A stretch of DNA of 47,796 nt from Acidobacteriaceae bacterium. GTDB taxonomy: Bacteria > Acidobacteriota > Terriglobia > Terriglobales > Acidobacteriaceae. The notes beneath the pieces are model-generated. The model was not told where the DNA came from, made no database searches, and was given only the letters and a program-made list of their open reading frames with translations. The first letter of the stretch is position 1. Every line of letters begins with the position of its first letter. Positions 1-8,970 of the stretch are shown in pieces. The stretch is taken from contig PKVW01000031.1 of the NCBI GenBank assembly GCA_003131585.1, positions 1-47,796 of the forward strand, read 5' to 3'. The position numbers and the translations under genes are program-made.

Positions 1-371
1 TGAAGAACAAAGTGGCCGCGCCCTTCCGCGAGGCCGAATTTGACATTCTGTATGGCGAAGGAATTTCGCGCGAAGGCGACTTGCTGGATATCGCGGTGAA
101 CAACAACCTTCTTGAAAAGTCCGGCTCGTGGTTTAGCTACAAAGGCGAGCGCATCGGCCAGGGCCGCGAAAACGCACGCCAGTTCCTCAAAGACAACAAA
201 GACACCATGGCCAAACTCGACATGGAAGTGCGCAAGACGCTGGGATTGATTCCAACCCCGACTCCGGCGCCACCGGCATCGGGACAGACTCCGCAAGCGC
301 AAAGCGCACGAGTCACAACGATGCCAACCGCCCCTCCCGAAGCGCGAGGGCCGATCGCGGCGAAGCGGTAG
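1..371 (+). CDS. recA: RecA recombinase, C-terminal part (truncated by window edge)
   Basis: The reading frame is open from base 3 and ends at TAG 369-371; the start lies outside the window. The visible residues ([19 protein letters not shown], then [14 protein letters not shown] and [11 protein letters not shown]) are the typical end of the RecA ATPase core and the start of its C-terminal domain. RecA binds single-stranded DNA, drives homologous strand exchange and triggers LexA self-cleavage in the SOS response. The last 40 or so residues are a low-complexity Pro/Ala/Thr tail, as in many RecA proteins. Identity is certain; only about 122 residues are present. Confidence 0.95.
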   Translation, partial: KNKVAAPFREAEFDILYGEGISREGDLLDIAVNNNLLEKSGSWFSYKGERIGQGRENARQFLKDNKDTMAKLDMEVRKTLGLIPTPTPAPPASGQTPQAQSARVTTMPTAPPEARGPIAAKR

Positions 372-383
372 GGTGACCGTGTG

Positions 384-413
384 GCGCGGGCGCCCGCGCC
401 CGCGCACTTTCTT
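384..413 (+). terminator. Probable rho-independent terminator of recA
   Basis: A 9-bp all-GC inverted repeat (GCGCGGGCG at 384-392 and CGCCCGCGC at 397-405) with a 4-nt loop is followed by ACTTTCTT. It starts 13 nt after the recA stop. The T-tract is broken, so termination strength is uncertain. Confidence 0.45.
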
Positions 414-530
414 CGGTGCGGCATGCACGCGAGCCAGGGCGCCCGCGCCGCACATCCATTCCCAATTGCCATCTCCACTCCCGCCCGCATAGAATCTTCT
501 ATTCAGCTTGGCCTGTTTCTGTGAGGACCA

Positions 531-1103
531 TTGAATAAGGGCATCGCGATCTATCCCGGCTCGTTTGATCCGACCACCAACGGGCACCTCGATCTGATTG
601 AGCGGGGCGCCAGGATTTTTGAGAAACTGGTGGTCGCGATCCTGCGCAACACCGAGAAGAGTCCGATGTTCAGCGTGGCCGAGCGGCTGGAGATGCTGCG
701 AGAACTCACGGGAAATCTAAAGAATGTCCGGATCGACACTTTTGACGGGCTGATGGTCGAGTACGCCAAATCCCTGGACGCGACTTGCATCCTGCGCGGC
801 ATCCGGGCCATCAGCGACTACGAATATGAATTGCAGATGGCGCTCATGAACCGCAAACTCGAACCCACGCTGGAGACCGTCTTCATGATGCCCGCCGACA
901 AGTACTCCTACGTCAGCTCGCGCCTGGTGCGCGAAGTAGCGCAGGCGGGCGGCCCGGTGAAGGGGCTCGTCCCGGAAGTGGTCGAGCGGAAGCTGCGCGA
1001 AAAACTCGAGCCTGCCTACAAGCTGCGGAACACGCGCCTGATCGAAGTCTTGGGTAGAAGAGACTTGGATCGAAGAGAAAAGAAAAGGAAGAGCAAGGCA
1101 TGA
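531..1103 (+). CDS. coaD: Phosphopantetheine adenylyltransferase
   Basis: CoaD transfers AMP from ATP to 4'-phosphopantetheine, giving dephospho-CoA in the penultimate step of cytoplasmic coenzyme A synthesis. The N-terminus YPGSFDPTTNGHLDL carries the nucleotidyltransferase (T/H)xGH motif (TNGH, residues 16-19). RGIRAISDYEYELQMA and YSYVSSRLVREVA are the conserved substrate and ATP-binding stretches. The start is TTG 531, preceded by GTGAGGA at 521-527. The 190-residue length exceeds the usual 160 because of a basic C-terminal tail (RRDLDRREKKRKSKA). The stop overlaps the start of the next gene by 4 nt (ATGA), so the two are probably translationally coupled. Confidence 0.95.
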   Translation: MNKGIAIYPGSFDPTTNGHLDLIERGARIFEKLVVAILRNTEKSPMFSVAERLEMLRELTGNLKNVRIDTFDGLMVEYAKSLDATCILRGIRAISDYEYELQMALMNRKLEPTLETVFMMPADKYSYVSSRLVREVAQAGGPVKGLVPEVVERKLREKLEPAYKLRNTRLIEVLGRRDLDRREKKRKSKA

Positions 1104-2296
1104 CTACTGCGACCAGCGAAGCGCTGAAACTCACCGGCCGGATCAATCGCATTGAGCCCTCAGCTACGATGGCGGTCGTGGCCGAGGCTGACAAGCTGCG
1201 CGCGCAGGGCATCGGCGTGGTGGACTTTGGCGCCGGCGAACCGCACTTCGCCACGCCGCGGCACATCAAGGACGCGGCCATCGCCGCCATTCAGAACAAC
1301 TTCACCAGGTACACGGCCGTCCCCGGCACCCCCGAATTGCGCGACGCCATCGTGCACCGTCATGCGGCGGACTTCAATTCCGCCTACAGCCGCGATGAAG
1401 TCATTGCCTCGACCGGCGGCAAACAAGCGCTGTTCAATGCCATTCAGGTGCTGGTGGACCACGGCGACGAAGTGATTTTGCCGGTGCCTTACTGGGTTTC
1501 GTTCAAGGACATCGTACGTTATGCCGGCGGCCAGAATGTGTTGCTGGAGTCCGATGAGTCGCAAGGCTTCCGGATCACCCCGGAAATGGTTGCCAGGCTG
1601 ATCACGCCGCGCACCAGGGTCATCATTCTGAATTCGCCTTCGAATCCTTCCGGAGCGGTGACGAGTGCGGAGGATCTGAGGGAAATTGTCCGCCTGGCGC
1701 ACGAGCGCGGCATCTGGGTACTTTCCGACGAGTGTTACGTCTACCTGAATTACACTGGCAGGAATTTTTCCGTGGGATCGCTGCGCGAATATAAAGAGCG
1801 CATCGTGGTACTTGGTTCCCTCTCGAAAACTTACGCCATGACCGGCTGGCGCCTGGGGTACGCGCTCGGCCCGGCAGCGGTGGTAAGTGCGATGGCGAAG
1901 TTGCAGAGCCAGTCCACGTCGAATCCGACTTCGATTGTGCAGAAAGCGGCCGTGGCGGCGCTGAGCGGACCGCAGGAGTGCGTCGAAGAAATGCGGCGCG
2001 AGTATATCCAACTGCGCGACCACGTGGTGAAGGGCTTGCGCTCGATTCCAGGCGTCACCTGCACGCTGCCGGAAGGCGCATTCTATGCCTATCCCAACAT
2101 CTCGGCGTTTCTGGGGCGCGGCAACGTGAAGTCGGCGTCAGACGTGGCGGGAAAGCTGCTCAGGGAAGCGCATGTAGCTACGGTACCGGGAGAAGGTTTC
2201 GGTACCAGCGAGCATATCCGCGTTTCCTACGCGACCTCGAAGGCGGAGTTGGATCGCGGACTGGAACGCATGCGGAAATTCTTCGCCGCGCTGTAG
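1100..2296 (+). CDS. Pyridoxal-phosphate aminotransferase, class I (aspartate aminotransferase type)
   Basis: This is a fold-type I aminotransferase of the aspartate aminotransferase Ib group, which interconverts aspartate and 2-oxoglutarate with oxaloacetate and glutamate. Visible motifs are NSPSNPSG (residues 178-185), SDECYVY (209-215) for the cofactor ring, and SLSKTYAMTGWRLGY (240-254) with the Schiff-base lysine K243. HIRVSYATS near the end holds the carboxylate-binding arginine. The 398-residue length is normal. The gene overlaps coaD by 4 nt. The family is certain; exact amino-acid specificity (aspartate or prephenate) cannot be read from sequence alone. Confidence 0.92.
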   Translation: MTTATSEALKLTGRINRIEPSATMAVVAEADKLRAQGIGVVDFGAGEPHFATPRHIKDAAIAAIQNNFTRYTAVPGTPELRDAIVHRHAADFNSAYSRDEVIASTGGKQALFNAIQVLVDHGDEVILPVPYWVSFKDIVRYAGGQNVLLESDESQGFRITPEMVARLITPRTRVIILNSPSNPSGAVTSAEDLREIVRLAHERGIWVLSDECYVYLNYTGRNFSVGSLREYKERIVVLGSLSKTYAMTGWRLGYALGPAAVVSAMAKLQSQSTSNPTSIVQKAAVAALSGPQECVEEMRREYIQLRDHVVKGLRSIPGVTCTLPEGAFYAYPNISAFLGRGNVKSASDVAGKLLREAHVATVPGEGFGTSEHIRVSYATSKAELDRGLERMRKFFAAL

Positions 2297-2347
2297 GGGC
2301 GGATTTCAGATGAATCGATTCTGGGGTTGATGTTTGGGTTCGGCTGA

Positions 2348-2376
2348 GGCCGTCCGTTCGCGAACGGCCTTTTCTA
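2348..2376 (+). terminator. Rho-independent terminator after the aminotransferase gene
   Basis: The 14-bp perfect palindrome CCGTTCGCGAACGG (2354-2367) is flanked by GGCCGT and GGCC and followed by TTTTCTAT. It lies 52 nt after the stop and before manA, so it probably ends the coaD-aminotransferase transcript. Confidence 0.55.
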
Positions 2377-2391
2377 TCTAGATCGTTTGTT

Positions 2392-3390
2392 ATGGGCAAT
2401 CTATATCCACTATTAATGCTTCCGAAATTCGATCCGCGCCCGTGGGGCACGCAAGATCTCTCACCGATTTATCCCAATCGCCAGTTCGAGGAAAAGATTG
2501 GCGAGGCTTGGCTTACCGGCGACGATTGCAAGATTGCCAACGGACCGCTTACCGGGCAGACGCTGGCGCAAGTCAGCGAGCAGTATCAGCGGAAGTTTGT
2601 GGGCGACGCCGCCCGCGATGCCCGGCGCTTCCCCTTGCTGCTGAAGTTTCTGTTCCCGCATGAGAAACTCTCGGTGCAGGTTCATCCCGATGATGAGCAA
2701 GCTCGCCGCGTAGGTCAGCCCTGGGGCAAGACGGAATGCTGGTATGTGGTGCATGCCAAGCCAGGAGCGCAGATCGCGCTGGGGTTGAAGCCCGCCGTGA
2801 CTGTTGCGCAATTGGAACAAGCGATCCATGAGAAGCGCGCCGAAGAAGTGCTGAACTGGCTCAACGTGTACACCGGCGACATGATTTACGTTGCCGGAGG
2901 CACCGTGCACACGCTGGGGCCCGGTTCGGTGATCGTTGAGACGCAACAGCAGTCGGACACGACCTACCGTTTGTATGATTACGGACGGTCGCGCGAACTG
3001 CAGTTGAAAGAAGGCCTGGCCGCGGTCAAGTTGAACACCGCGTCCGGGAAAGTGGTGAGGCCGGCTCCGGCGCAAATTCCCGGCAGCAACAACCGGCAGG
3101 CTCCGCTGGTGGCCGCTCCGTACTTCGTTGTGGATATGTTCGAGATGAAGGACGCGCAGGAACTGAGCACAAGCGACGATTTCGGCGAAAGTTCGCAGAT
3201 CCTGGTGGCGCTCGAGGGATGCGGCATAGTGGAAGCGGCTGGCGCGGAACCCGTTACTCTAGCGAAGGGCGATGCGGTGGTGGTTCCGGCGTCGGTGGAG
3301 AGGTTCACCGTGCGCCCACAGTGGACGCTGGAGTTTTTGAGAGGGCGTGTCCCGGGGACGGCGTTGCCCGAACCGGAAACGCGGATGTAG
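2392..3390 (+). CDS. manA: Mannose-6-phosphate isomerase, class I
   Basis: A zinc-dependent isomerase interconverting fructose-6-phosphate and mannose-6-phosphate, the entry step to GDP-mannose. Counted from ATG 2392, zinc-site motifs are QVHPDD (96-101), KTECWYV (113-119) and GTVHTLG (170-176). The rest is a double cupin with a variable C-terminal half. A second in-frame ATG at 2416 gives the start MLPKFDPRPWG, close to where family members begin, so the first 8 residues may not be translated. The manC gene begins 19 nt downstream on the same strand, so these form an operon for nucleotide-sugar synthesis. Confidence 0.93.
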   Translation: MGNLYPLLMLPKFDPRPWGTQDLSPIYPNRQFEEKIGEAWLTGDDCKIANGPLTGQTLAQVSEQYQRKFVGDAARDARRFPLLLKFLFPHEKLSVQVHPDDEQARRVGQPWGKTECWYVVHAKPGAQIALGLKPAVTVAQLEQAIHEKRAEEVLNWLNVYTGDMIYVAGGTVHTLGPGSVIVETQQQSDTTYRLYDYGRSRELQLKEGLAAVKLNTASGKVVRPAPAQIPGSNNRQAPLVAAPYFVVDMFEMKDAQELSTSDDFGESSQILVALEGCGIVEAAGAEPVTLAKGDAVVVPASVERFTVRPQWTLEFLRGRVPGTALPEPETRM

Positions 3391-3409
3391 TAAGTGGAAT
3401 TCAAGAAAC

Positions 3410-4519
3410 GTGGCTAGACACTCAAACTTCTATCCTGTAATTCTCGCCGGCGGCCGCGGCACGCGCTTCTGGCCCTTGAGCCGGAAGAAGCGCGCCAAAC
3501 AGTTGCTGGCGCTCGACGGCAAGCAAACCATGATCCAGCAGACGGTGGCGCGGCTGCTGCCGCTCGCTCCGCCGAACCGGTTCTGGATCGTCACCAACCA
3601 CGATCTTCGTCCCGCGATCTTGAAGCAGCTGCCAAAGTTGCCGAAGCCGCAAGTGCTGGCCGAGCCGTTGGGGCGCAATACCGCACCCGCGATCGGCCTC
3701 GCCGCTTTTCTTCTGTTGCGCGAACATTCCGATGCGGTCCTTGGAATGTTTCCCTCCGACCACGTGATCGCGGATGAAAAAAGCTATCGCGCAACGATCG
3801 AACATGGCGTCGAAATCGTATCTGCGGGCGAAAACATCGTGGTCCTCGGCATTCGGCCGAATCGCGCGGAAACCGGCTATGGCTACATTGAAGCCGGCAG
3901 CGTCTTCAGCGGCGACGCGTTGCGCGTGCGCCGCTTCACGGAAAAACCCGACGCGCAGAAAGCCGCCGCCTTCGTCGCTGCAGGGAACTATTTCTGGAAC
4001 AGTGGCATGTTCTTGTGGAGCGCTCGCACCCTGGCCAACGCCCTGCGCGAGCATCTTCCCAAGACCGCTTCCCTGCTGGAAGAGATCGCCGCCGCCTTCG
4101 GCACGCATAAATTCGCGGCAACCTTCCGCAAGCTATATCCCAGGTGCGAAAACATCAGCGTCGATTACGCCGTGCTGGAACCGCGTTCGGCCAAGGGCGA
4201 GCAGTCCAGCAACATTTTCTGTCTTCCGGCGGATTTCGGCTGGAACGACCTGGGTTCCTGGACCGCGCTGCACGAGCATCACACCGCGAAGAGCAGTCCG
4301 CCGGAGGGCAACCTCATCAATGGCGCAGGCGTATTCGTTCTGAACGCCCACGGCAACTACGTGCATGCTCCAGGTAAATTTGTCGCGGCCGTGGGCGTGC
4401 ACGATCTCGTCGTGGTCGAAACCCCGGACGCTTTGCTCATCACGACCCGGCAGCACGCGCAAGACGTAGGGAAAGTAGTGAAGTATCTGGACGAGAAGAA
4501 GCTGCACAGGCTGGTGTAA
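3410..4519 (+). CDS. manC: Mannose-1-phosphate guanylyltransferase
   Basis: Makes GDP-mannose from mannose-1-phosphate and GTP. The N-terminal pyrophosphorylase signature is VILAGGRGTRFWPLSRKKRA; FPSDHVI, ETGYGYIE, FTEKPD, WNSGMFLW and FGWNDLGSW are further family motifs. GTG 3410 is chosen because translation then begins about ten residues before the signature and does not overlap manA. An ATG frame upstream from 3347 would overlap the manA end and add unrelated residues. At about 369 residues the protein is the single-domain type, without the fused isomerase domain seen in long AlgA-like forms, which agrees with a separate manA next door. Confidence 0.93.
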   Translation: MARHSNFYPVILAGGRGTRFWPLSRKKRAKQLLALDGKQTMIQQTVARLLPLAPPNRFWIVTNHDLRPAILKQLPKLPKPQVLAEPLGRNTAPAIGLAAFLLLREHSDAVLGMFPSDHVIADEKSYRATIEHGVEIVSAGENIVVLGIRPNRAETGYGYIEAGSVFSGDALRVRRFTEKPDAQKAAAFVAAGNYFWNSGMFLWSARTLANALREHLPKTASLLEEIAAAFGTHKFAATFRKLYPRCENISVDYAVLEPRSAKGEQSSNIFCLPADFGWNDLGSWTALHEHHTAKSSPPEGNLINGAGVFVLNAHGNYVHAPGKFVAAVGVHDLVVVETPDALLITTRQHAQDVGKVVKYLDEKKLHRLV

Positions 4520-4570
4520 AGAAGTGGTCGGTGTTCAGTGATTTCACTGATCACTGGACACTGAACTTCC

Positions 4571-5992
4571 ATGGCTCAAGAAATCAAGTTCGGAACCGAC
4601 GGCTGGCGCGGCATTATCGCTGACGACTTCACGTTCGACAACGTGCGCCGAGTGGCCGGCGCGATCGCTTCCTATGTGCTGAAGTACGAGGACTCGCCGC
4701 ACGGCGTAGTCATCGGTTATGACACGCGTTTCGCCTCGCAACGCGCGGCGCGAGTGGCCGCCGAAGTCATCGCGGCTGCGGGCATCCCGGTGAAGCTGGC
4801 CAACGATTACACGCCCACTCCAGCGGTGTCCTATGCCGTGAAAGACAAGGGCGCCGCGGGCGGAGTAATGGTCACCTCCAGCCACAATCCGTGGAACTGG
4901 AATGGCGTGAAATTCAAAGGGAAGTTTGGCGGCTCCGCCACGCCCGCCATCATGACAAAAGTGGAAGAAGAGTTGCTCGCCGGCGCGATGCCAACTGGTT
5001 CGAAAGCGGCCATCGAAGAGACCGACCTTAAGACGCCCTACATCGCCGCGGTTTGCCGTTTTGCCGACATGGATCTGATCGGCAAAACCAGGTTCAAGTT
5101 CGCGATCGACTCGATGTACGGTTCCGGCCGGGGAATTCTTGCAGGAATTTTTGAGGATCGTGGCGTTCAGCACATCGCGATTCGCCAGGAAGTGAATCCT
5201 CTTTTCCCTGACATCAATCCCGAACCCATCGAGCCACACATCGCCCTCCTACAGCAAACGGTTGTTCGCGAGAAGTGCGACGCGGGCTTGGCCACCGATG
5301 GCGATGCCGACCGCATCGGCGCCGTCGCCGAAGATGGCACCTTCGTAGATCCGCACAAGATCTTCTGCATCTTGCTGCGCTGGCTGCTGGTGCGCAAGAA
5401 GTGGTCCGGAGATGTGGCGCGCGCCTTCAATACCACGCGCATGCTCGATCGCATTGCCGCCAAATACGGCCGCAAACTTTACGAAACGCAGATCGGATTC
5501 AAGTACATCGCCGATCTGATGATGGAGCGCGACATCCTCATCGGCGGCGAGGAGTCTGGCGGCATCGGCTACTCGCGCTTTCTGCCGGAACGGGATGGTG
5601 TGCTCAATTGCCTGCTGCTGGCCAACGTCATGGCCGAGGAAGGCAAGCCACTGGGCCAATTGGTTGCGGACCTGCAACGCGAGTTCGGCCCGCACTATTA
5701 CGGCAGGCGCGATCTGCACATCCCGGAAGAGATCAAGGTAGGTGCGATTCAGCGGGCTCGTGGCGAAGACGCGCAGAGTCTGGGCCGCTATCGCGTGGTG
5801 AAGAAAGAAAACCTCGACGGCATCAAGTTCTTTCTCGATGCACCGACGAACGGCAACGGAGCGGAAGCATGGATCCTGTTCCGCGCTTCGGGAACGGAGC
5901 CGCTGTTGCGCCTGTACTCGGAGGCCGCGTCTCCGGAGTTGGTAACCGAAATCCTGACAGCCGCGGAGAGTTTTGTTAGAAGCGGCGGTTAG
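4571..5992 (+). CDS. Phosphoglucomutase/phosphomannomutase family protein
   Basis: An alpha-D-phosphohexomutase that moves phosphate between C6 and C1 of glucose or mannose. The phosphoserine loop is TSSHNPWNWNGVK with catalytic Ser104; the metal loop is ATDGDADRIG; the sugar-binding loop is GGEESGGIG; the phosphate-binding site is FRASGTEPLLRLY near the end. The 473 residues fit the four-domain family. It lies 51 nt after manC on the same strand, so with manA and manC it can complete fructose-6-phosphate to GDP-mannose. Preference for mannose over glucose is inferred from context only. A short inverted repeat (GTTCAGTG and CACTGAAC, 4534-4566) lies in the gap before it. Confidence 0.9.
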   Translation: MAQEIKFGTDGWRGIIADDFTFDNVRRVAGAIASYVLKYEDSPHGVVIGYDTRFASQRAARVAAEVIAAAGIPVKLANDYTPTPAVSYAVKDKGAAGGVMVTSSHNPWNWNGVKFKGKFGGSATPAIMTKVEEELLAGAMPTGSKAAIEETDLKTPYIAAVCRFADMDLIGKTRFKFAIDSMYGSGRGILAGIFEDRGVQHIAIRQEVNPLFPDINPEPIEPHIALLQQTVVREKCDAGLATDGDADRIGAVAEDGTFVDPHKIFCILLRWLLVRKKWSGDVARAFNTTRMLDRIAAKYGRKLYETQIGFKYIADLMMERDILIGGEESGGIGYSRFLPERDGVLNCLLLANVMAEEGKPLGQLVADLQREFGPHYYGRRDLHIPEEIKVGAIQRARGEDAQSLGRYRVVKKENLDGIKFFLDAPTNGNGAEAWILFRASGTEPLLRLYSEAASPELVTEILTAAESFVRSGG

Positions 5993-6058
5993 AGCTCACT
6001 CATCCTGCGCGAAACCCCCACATTTCTCGCGGCGCTAATGCGATACTTCTAACTGAGC

Positions 6059-7222
6059 ATGACTTTCGCCGGAAGCCCACTCCCGACTCCAGACGACTCG
6101 CCTGCGGCGCGCCGCTACAATCGGATCCATCGCTGGTTGGGGCTCGCCGATTTCGTCATCGGCTCCGCTTTCCTGGTGCTTCTGCTGGTCACAGGCTGGA
6201 CGGGTTGGTTGCGGGATCTTGCCTACCGCCGCGGATTTCAGAACTACACCCTGGCCGTCTTTGTTTATTCGTTCTTCCTGCTCCTGATCAGCAAGGTGCT
6301 GGGCCTGGGCCTCGACTATTACGGATTCCGGCTGGAGCGAAGGTTCCAGCTCTCTACGCAAAACTTTCGCTCGTGGCTCTGGGATGAAGCCAAGGGCTTT
6401 CTGGTCGGACTGGTGCTGGCAGGGATCGTGGTCGAGTTGCTGTATTTCATGATTCGTCAATTCCCGCAGCATTGGTGGCTCATCACCTGGGCCGTGTTCA
6501 TGGGGCTGTTCATTTTGTTGGCCCAAATTGCTCCGGTAATGCTGTTCCCGATCTTCTACAAGTTCGAGCCGCTGGACAATGAAGACCTGCGGCGCCGGCT
6601 GGTTCAACTGAGCGAGCGGGCGGGCACGCGGGTGCGCGGAATCTATCGCTGGAAGCTTTCGGAAAAGAGCAAGAAAGCGAATGCCGCTCTTACCGGACTC
6701 GGCAGCACGCGGCGGATCATTCTGGCCGATACGCTGCTGGATAATTACGCTCCCGAGGAAATCGAAGCGGTCCTCGCCCATGAGCTCGGCCATCACGTTC
6801 ACCGGCACATTCTGAAAAGCATTCTGGTGCAAGCGGGAACCACTCTGCTCGGCTTCTGGGTGGCGAACTGGGTGCTTCACTACGCGGTCGATCATCACGT
6901 GTTCAACCTCGAAGAGCTTTCCGATTTCGCCAACCTGCCGTTGCTGGCCCTTACCGCAACCGCGCTTTCGCTGCTGCTGATGCCGGCGCTCAATGCCTAC
7001 TCGCGCTACAACGAGCGGCAGGCCGACCGCTACGCTTTCGAATCGATCGCCAGCGTGGAACCTTTCATGTCGTCGATGAACAAGCTGGCGCAGCAGAACC
7101 TGGCGGAGCGCACGCCTTCGAAGTGGGTGGAAGTATTGTTCCACTCACATCCCGCAATCTCGAAACGCGTGGCGGCCGCGGAGGCTTGGGGTCGCGCGCA
7201 GAATTCGAGTCCGCAAGCGTAA
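6059..7222 (+). CDS. M48 family membrane zinc metallopeptidase (Ste24/CAAX protease type)
   Basis: An integral inner-membrane metalloprotease of the Ste24 family. Several hydrophobic helices lie at about residues 31-50, 64-84, 114-132, 140-165, 255-275 and 294-312. The zinc site is HELGH (241-245), with the third ligand in NERQAD (318-323). The 387-residue length and the N-terminal Peptidase_M48_N-like part (RLERRFQLSTQNFRSW) match Ste24 homologues rather than HtpX. Bacterial members are thought to take part in membrane-protein quality control, but the substrate here is unknown. The gene stands alone, convergent with kdsB. Confidence 0.9.
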   Translation: MTFAGSPLPTPDDSPAARRYNRIHRWLGLADFVIGSAFLVLLLVTGWTGWLRDLAYRRGFQNYTLAVFVYSFFLLLISKVLGLGLDYYGFRLERRFQLSTQNFRSWLWDEAKGFLVGLVLAGIVVELLYFMIRQFPQHWWLITWAVFMGLFILLAQIAPVMLFPIFYKFEPLDNEDLRRRLVQLSERAGTRVRGIYRWKLSEKSKKANAALTGLGSTRRIILADTLLDNYAPEEIEAVLAHELGHHVHRHILKSILVQAGTTLLGFWVANWVLHYAVDHHVFNLEELSDFANLPLLALTATALSLLLMPALNAYSRYNERQADRYAFESIASVEPFMSSMNKLAQQNLAERTPSKWVEVLFHSHPAISKRVAAAEAWGRAQNSSPQA

Positions 7223-7259
7223 GCTACAAAAGCCTTCACCCATCGAGTCCAAAGCAAAA

Positions 7260-7979
7260 TCAACGCTTTCGCAGAATTTCCGCCACACGCTGCAGGTCCT
7301 CTTCCGTATCCACGCCCACCGAGTCGTAAGGCGTTTCGCCTACGTAGATCGGGGTTCCGTTTTCGAGGAAACGCAGTTGTTCCAGCCGTTCACTTTTTTC
7401 GAGCGTTGATTCCGGCTGGCTCACAAAGAGATCGAGCGCGGGCTTCCGGTAGGCGTAGAGGCCGAGATGTTTGAAGTAGCGCGGCTTGGAGCCGTCGCGG
7501 TCGAAGGGAATCGTGGCGCGTGAGAAATAAAGAGCGCGGCCGCCCGGGACGGTCACGACTTTGACCGCGTTGGGATTGCCGACGTCCTCCGGTGGGCACG
7601 GAGTCTTCACCGTTCCCACCTGCACTGCCGGATCTTTCATCACATCGAGCAGTGTGGCAATTTGTTCCGGGCGCGTGAGCGGTTCGTCGCCTTGCACGTT
7701 GAGATAAATATCCGCCGCGATTGAGTTCGACAACTCATGCACGCGCTCGGTCCCGCTGCGGTGAGTGGCTGAAGTCATCTGCGCATTCCAACCGTGTCTG
7801 CGGCAGGCTTCCAGGATCTCTTCGGAGTCCGTAGCAACAATCACGTCAGAGAGAAGGGACGACGAGCGTACCGCCTCGTAGACCCAACCGACTAGAGGCT
7901 TGCCCGCGATCTCGCGCAGCATCTTGCGCGGCAGACGGGTGGAAGCCAGACGAGCCGGAATGATGGCAATAGATTTCAT
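7260..7979 (-). CDS. kdsB: 3-deoxy-manno-octulosonate cytidylyltransferase (CMP-KDO synthetase)
   Basis: Activates KDO with CTP to CMP-KDO for the lipopolysaccharide inner core. The N-terminal IIPARLASTRLPRKML is the nucleotide-binding signature. VATDSEEI, SGTERV, NVQGDEPL and YFSRATIPFDRD are family motifs, and GVDTEEDLQRV ends the protein. The 239 residues are a normal length. The presence of this gene implies an LPS-bearing outer membrane. It starts at ATG 7979 and faces the 870-bp repeat-rich gap upstream of it. Confidence 0.94.
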   Translation of the reverse strand: MKSIAIIPARLASTRLPRKMLREIAGKPLVGWVYEAVRSSSLLSDVIVATDSEEILEACRRHGWNAQMTSATHRSGTERVHELSNSIAADIYLNVQGDEPLTRPEQIATLLDVMKDPAVQVGTVKTPCPPEDVGNPNAVKVVTVPGGRALYFSRATIPFDRDGSKPRYFKHLGLYAYRKPALDLFVSQPESTLEKSERLEQLRFLENGTPIYVGETPYDSVGVDTEEDLQRVAEILRKR

Positions 7980-8851
7980 GGGTTGATGGGGAGCGCGGTC
8001 GGAATTGTGGCTCTGCTGGAGGGGTATTTACCTTTTCGTAACTATGGGGGTACCCCCCTCCCCCCGGTTTATTGGAATCAGCGAGTTAGCGGGAAATTGC
8101 GAAATAATCTCTTGGAATCAATAGCTTACGGGTAAAATCTTCCATCCAGAGGAGTTACGGGCTATTTCGTTGTCAAAGAGCTAATCCTAGATAACAGCAT
8201 TAGCTGGAAGTGGAAGCGAAGTCAAGAGGGAAATCGAGTGCCACTCCTGGAATGGGAACTGCGGCATGAGTCGCGGTCGAACGTGTGCAGTGCCGCCTCT
8301 TGAAAATCCAACGTACCATTCCTGCACTCTGCCTGGGCAAGCGCGAAGAAGGCAGCCGCTTCGGATTCCAACTCGTCATTCTGCTCTTGATTCATGGGCA
8401 CGCTTGAGTAGCCACCTTCCGCCAAGAACTAGTCACGGATCGTTGCTCGCCGCAAACCGCGCACGTCAGCTCTGCCAGAAGACTTTCCACTTTTTCCTCT
8501 CCTGGTCGTGGTCCTCCTTTGATATTGTACCAAGTTGGAAAACGCAAGATGGGAGTAGGAGTTAGGGAGTCAGCGAAAGACGAGGCTACCTGAAAATGGG
8601 ATCATCTGACGGTCCGTTCTGCATTGACGGCCTGAATCTAGACACTCCGATCTACCGCATACACAAGCAGCGGAATTACAAATATCGCTTTGAGAGCGTT
8701 TGACACTGTTTTGCAGTGGCTTTTAGAATCAAAAGGTTGGGCGCGGGACGCGAGGATGTTCGGTTCGAATCCCGGCGTCAGAGGCTCCTGCTTGGCAGGC
8801 CCGTCTCGTTGTTACCTCTGCATCAACTGTTAACCAGTCTGGTCGGCACAT
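7980..8851. other. 870-bp gap between kdsB and tRNA-Met: repeats, no convincing gene
   Basis: The kdsB-proximal end holds the palindrome GGGGGTACCCCC (8046-8057) in a G/C-homopolymer run. Then TTGGAATCA occurs twice, 40 nt apart (8072 and 8112), each followed by a GAGTTAGCGGG or AGCTTACGGG block, and a GAGTTACGGG copy at 8152. A 57-codon ORF on the minus strand (8222-8395) and a 35-codon ORF on the plus strand (8596-8703) are possible but unsupported. A T-loop-like motif (GGTTCGAATCCC) lies at 8762-8773 without a recognisable cloverleaf. The gap may be decayed accessory DNA next to a tRNA. Confidence 0.6.
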
Positions 8852-8928
8852 GGCGGCGTAGCTCAGGTGGCTAGAGCGACGGTCTCATAATCCGTAGGTC
8901 CGTGGTTCGAGTCCACGCGCCGCCACCA
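8852..8928 (+). tRNA. tRNA-Met (CAU anticodon)
   Basis: A full cloverleaf is readable: acceptor GGCGGCG (8852-8858) with CGCCGCC (8918-8924), discriminator A 8925 and encoded CCA 8926-8928; D-stem GCTC/GAGC; anticodon loop CTCATAA (8884-8890) with CAT at 8886-8888; T-arm CGTGG-TTCGAGT-CCACG (8901-8917). A CAU tRNA could be elongator Met, initiator Met or lysidine-modified Ile2. The acceptor starts with a normal G1-C72 pair, arguing against initiator, and the general sequence resembles elongator tRNA-Met. The innermost anticodon-stem pair is T-T. Confidence 0.93.
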
Positions 8929-8970
8929 AGAACTTCTGGACAACTTGCAGCGTCGTATCACTGAGCATAT

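Noticed and set aside
6035-7144. A 369-codon minus-strand ORF opposite the M48 protease
   Set aside because: Gln/Arg/His-rich shadow; the protease has HELGH and membrane helices.
8222-8395. A 57-codon minus-strand ORF in the kdsB-tRNA gap (MNQEQNDELESEAAAF...)
   Set aside because: Composition is not implausible but there is no ribosome-binding site or recognised family; not enough to call a gene.
8745-8780. A second tRNA just before tRNA-Met, suggested by GGTTCGAATCCC
   Set aside because: No acceptor, D or anticodon stems could be paired, and the T-stem has a mismatch and wobble pairs; at most a remnant.
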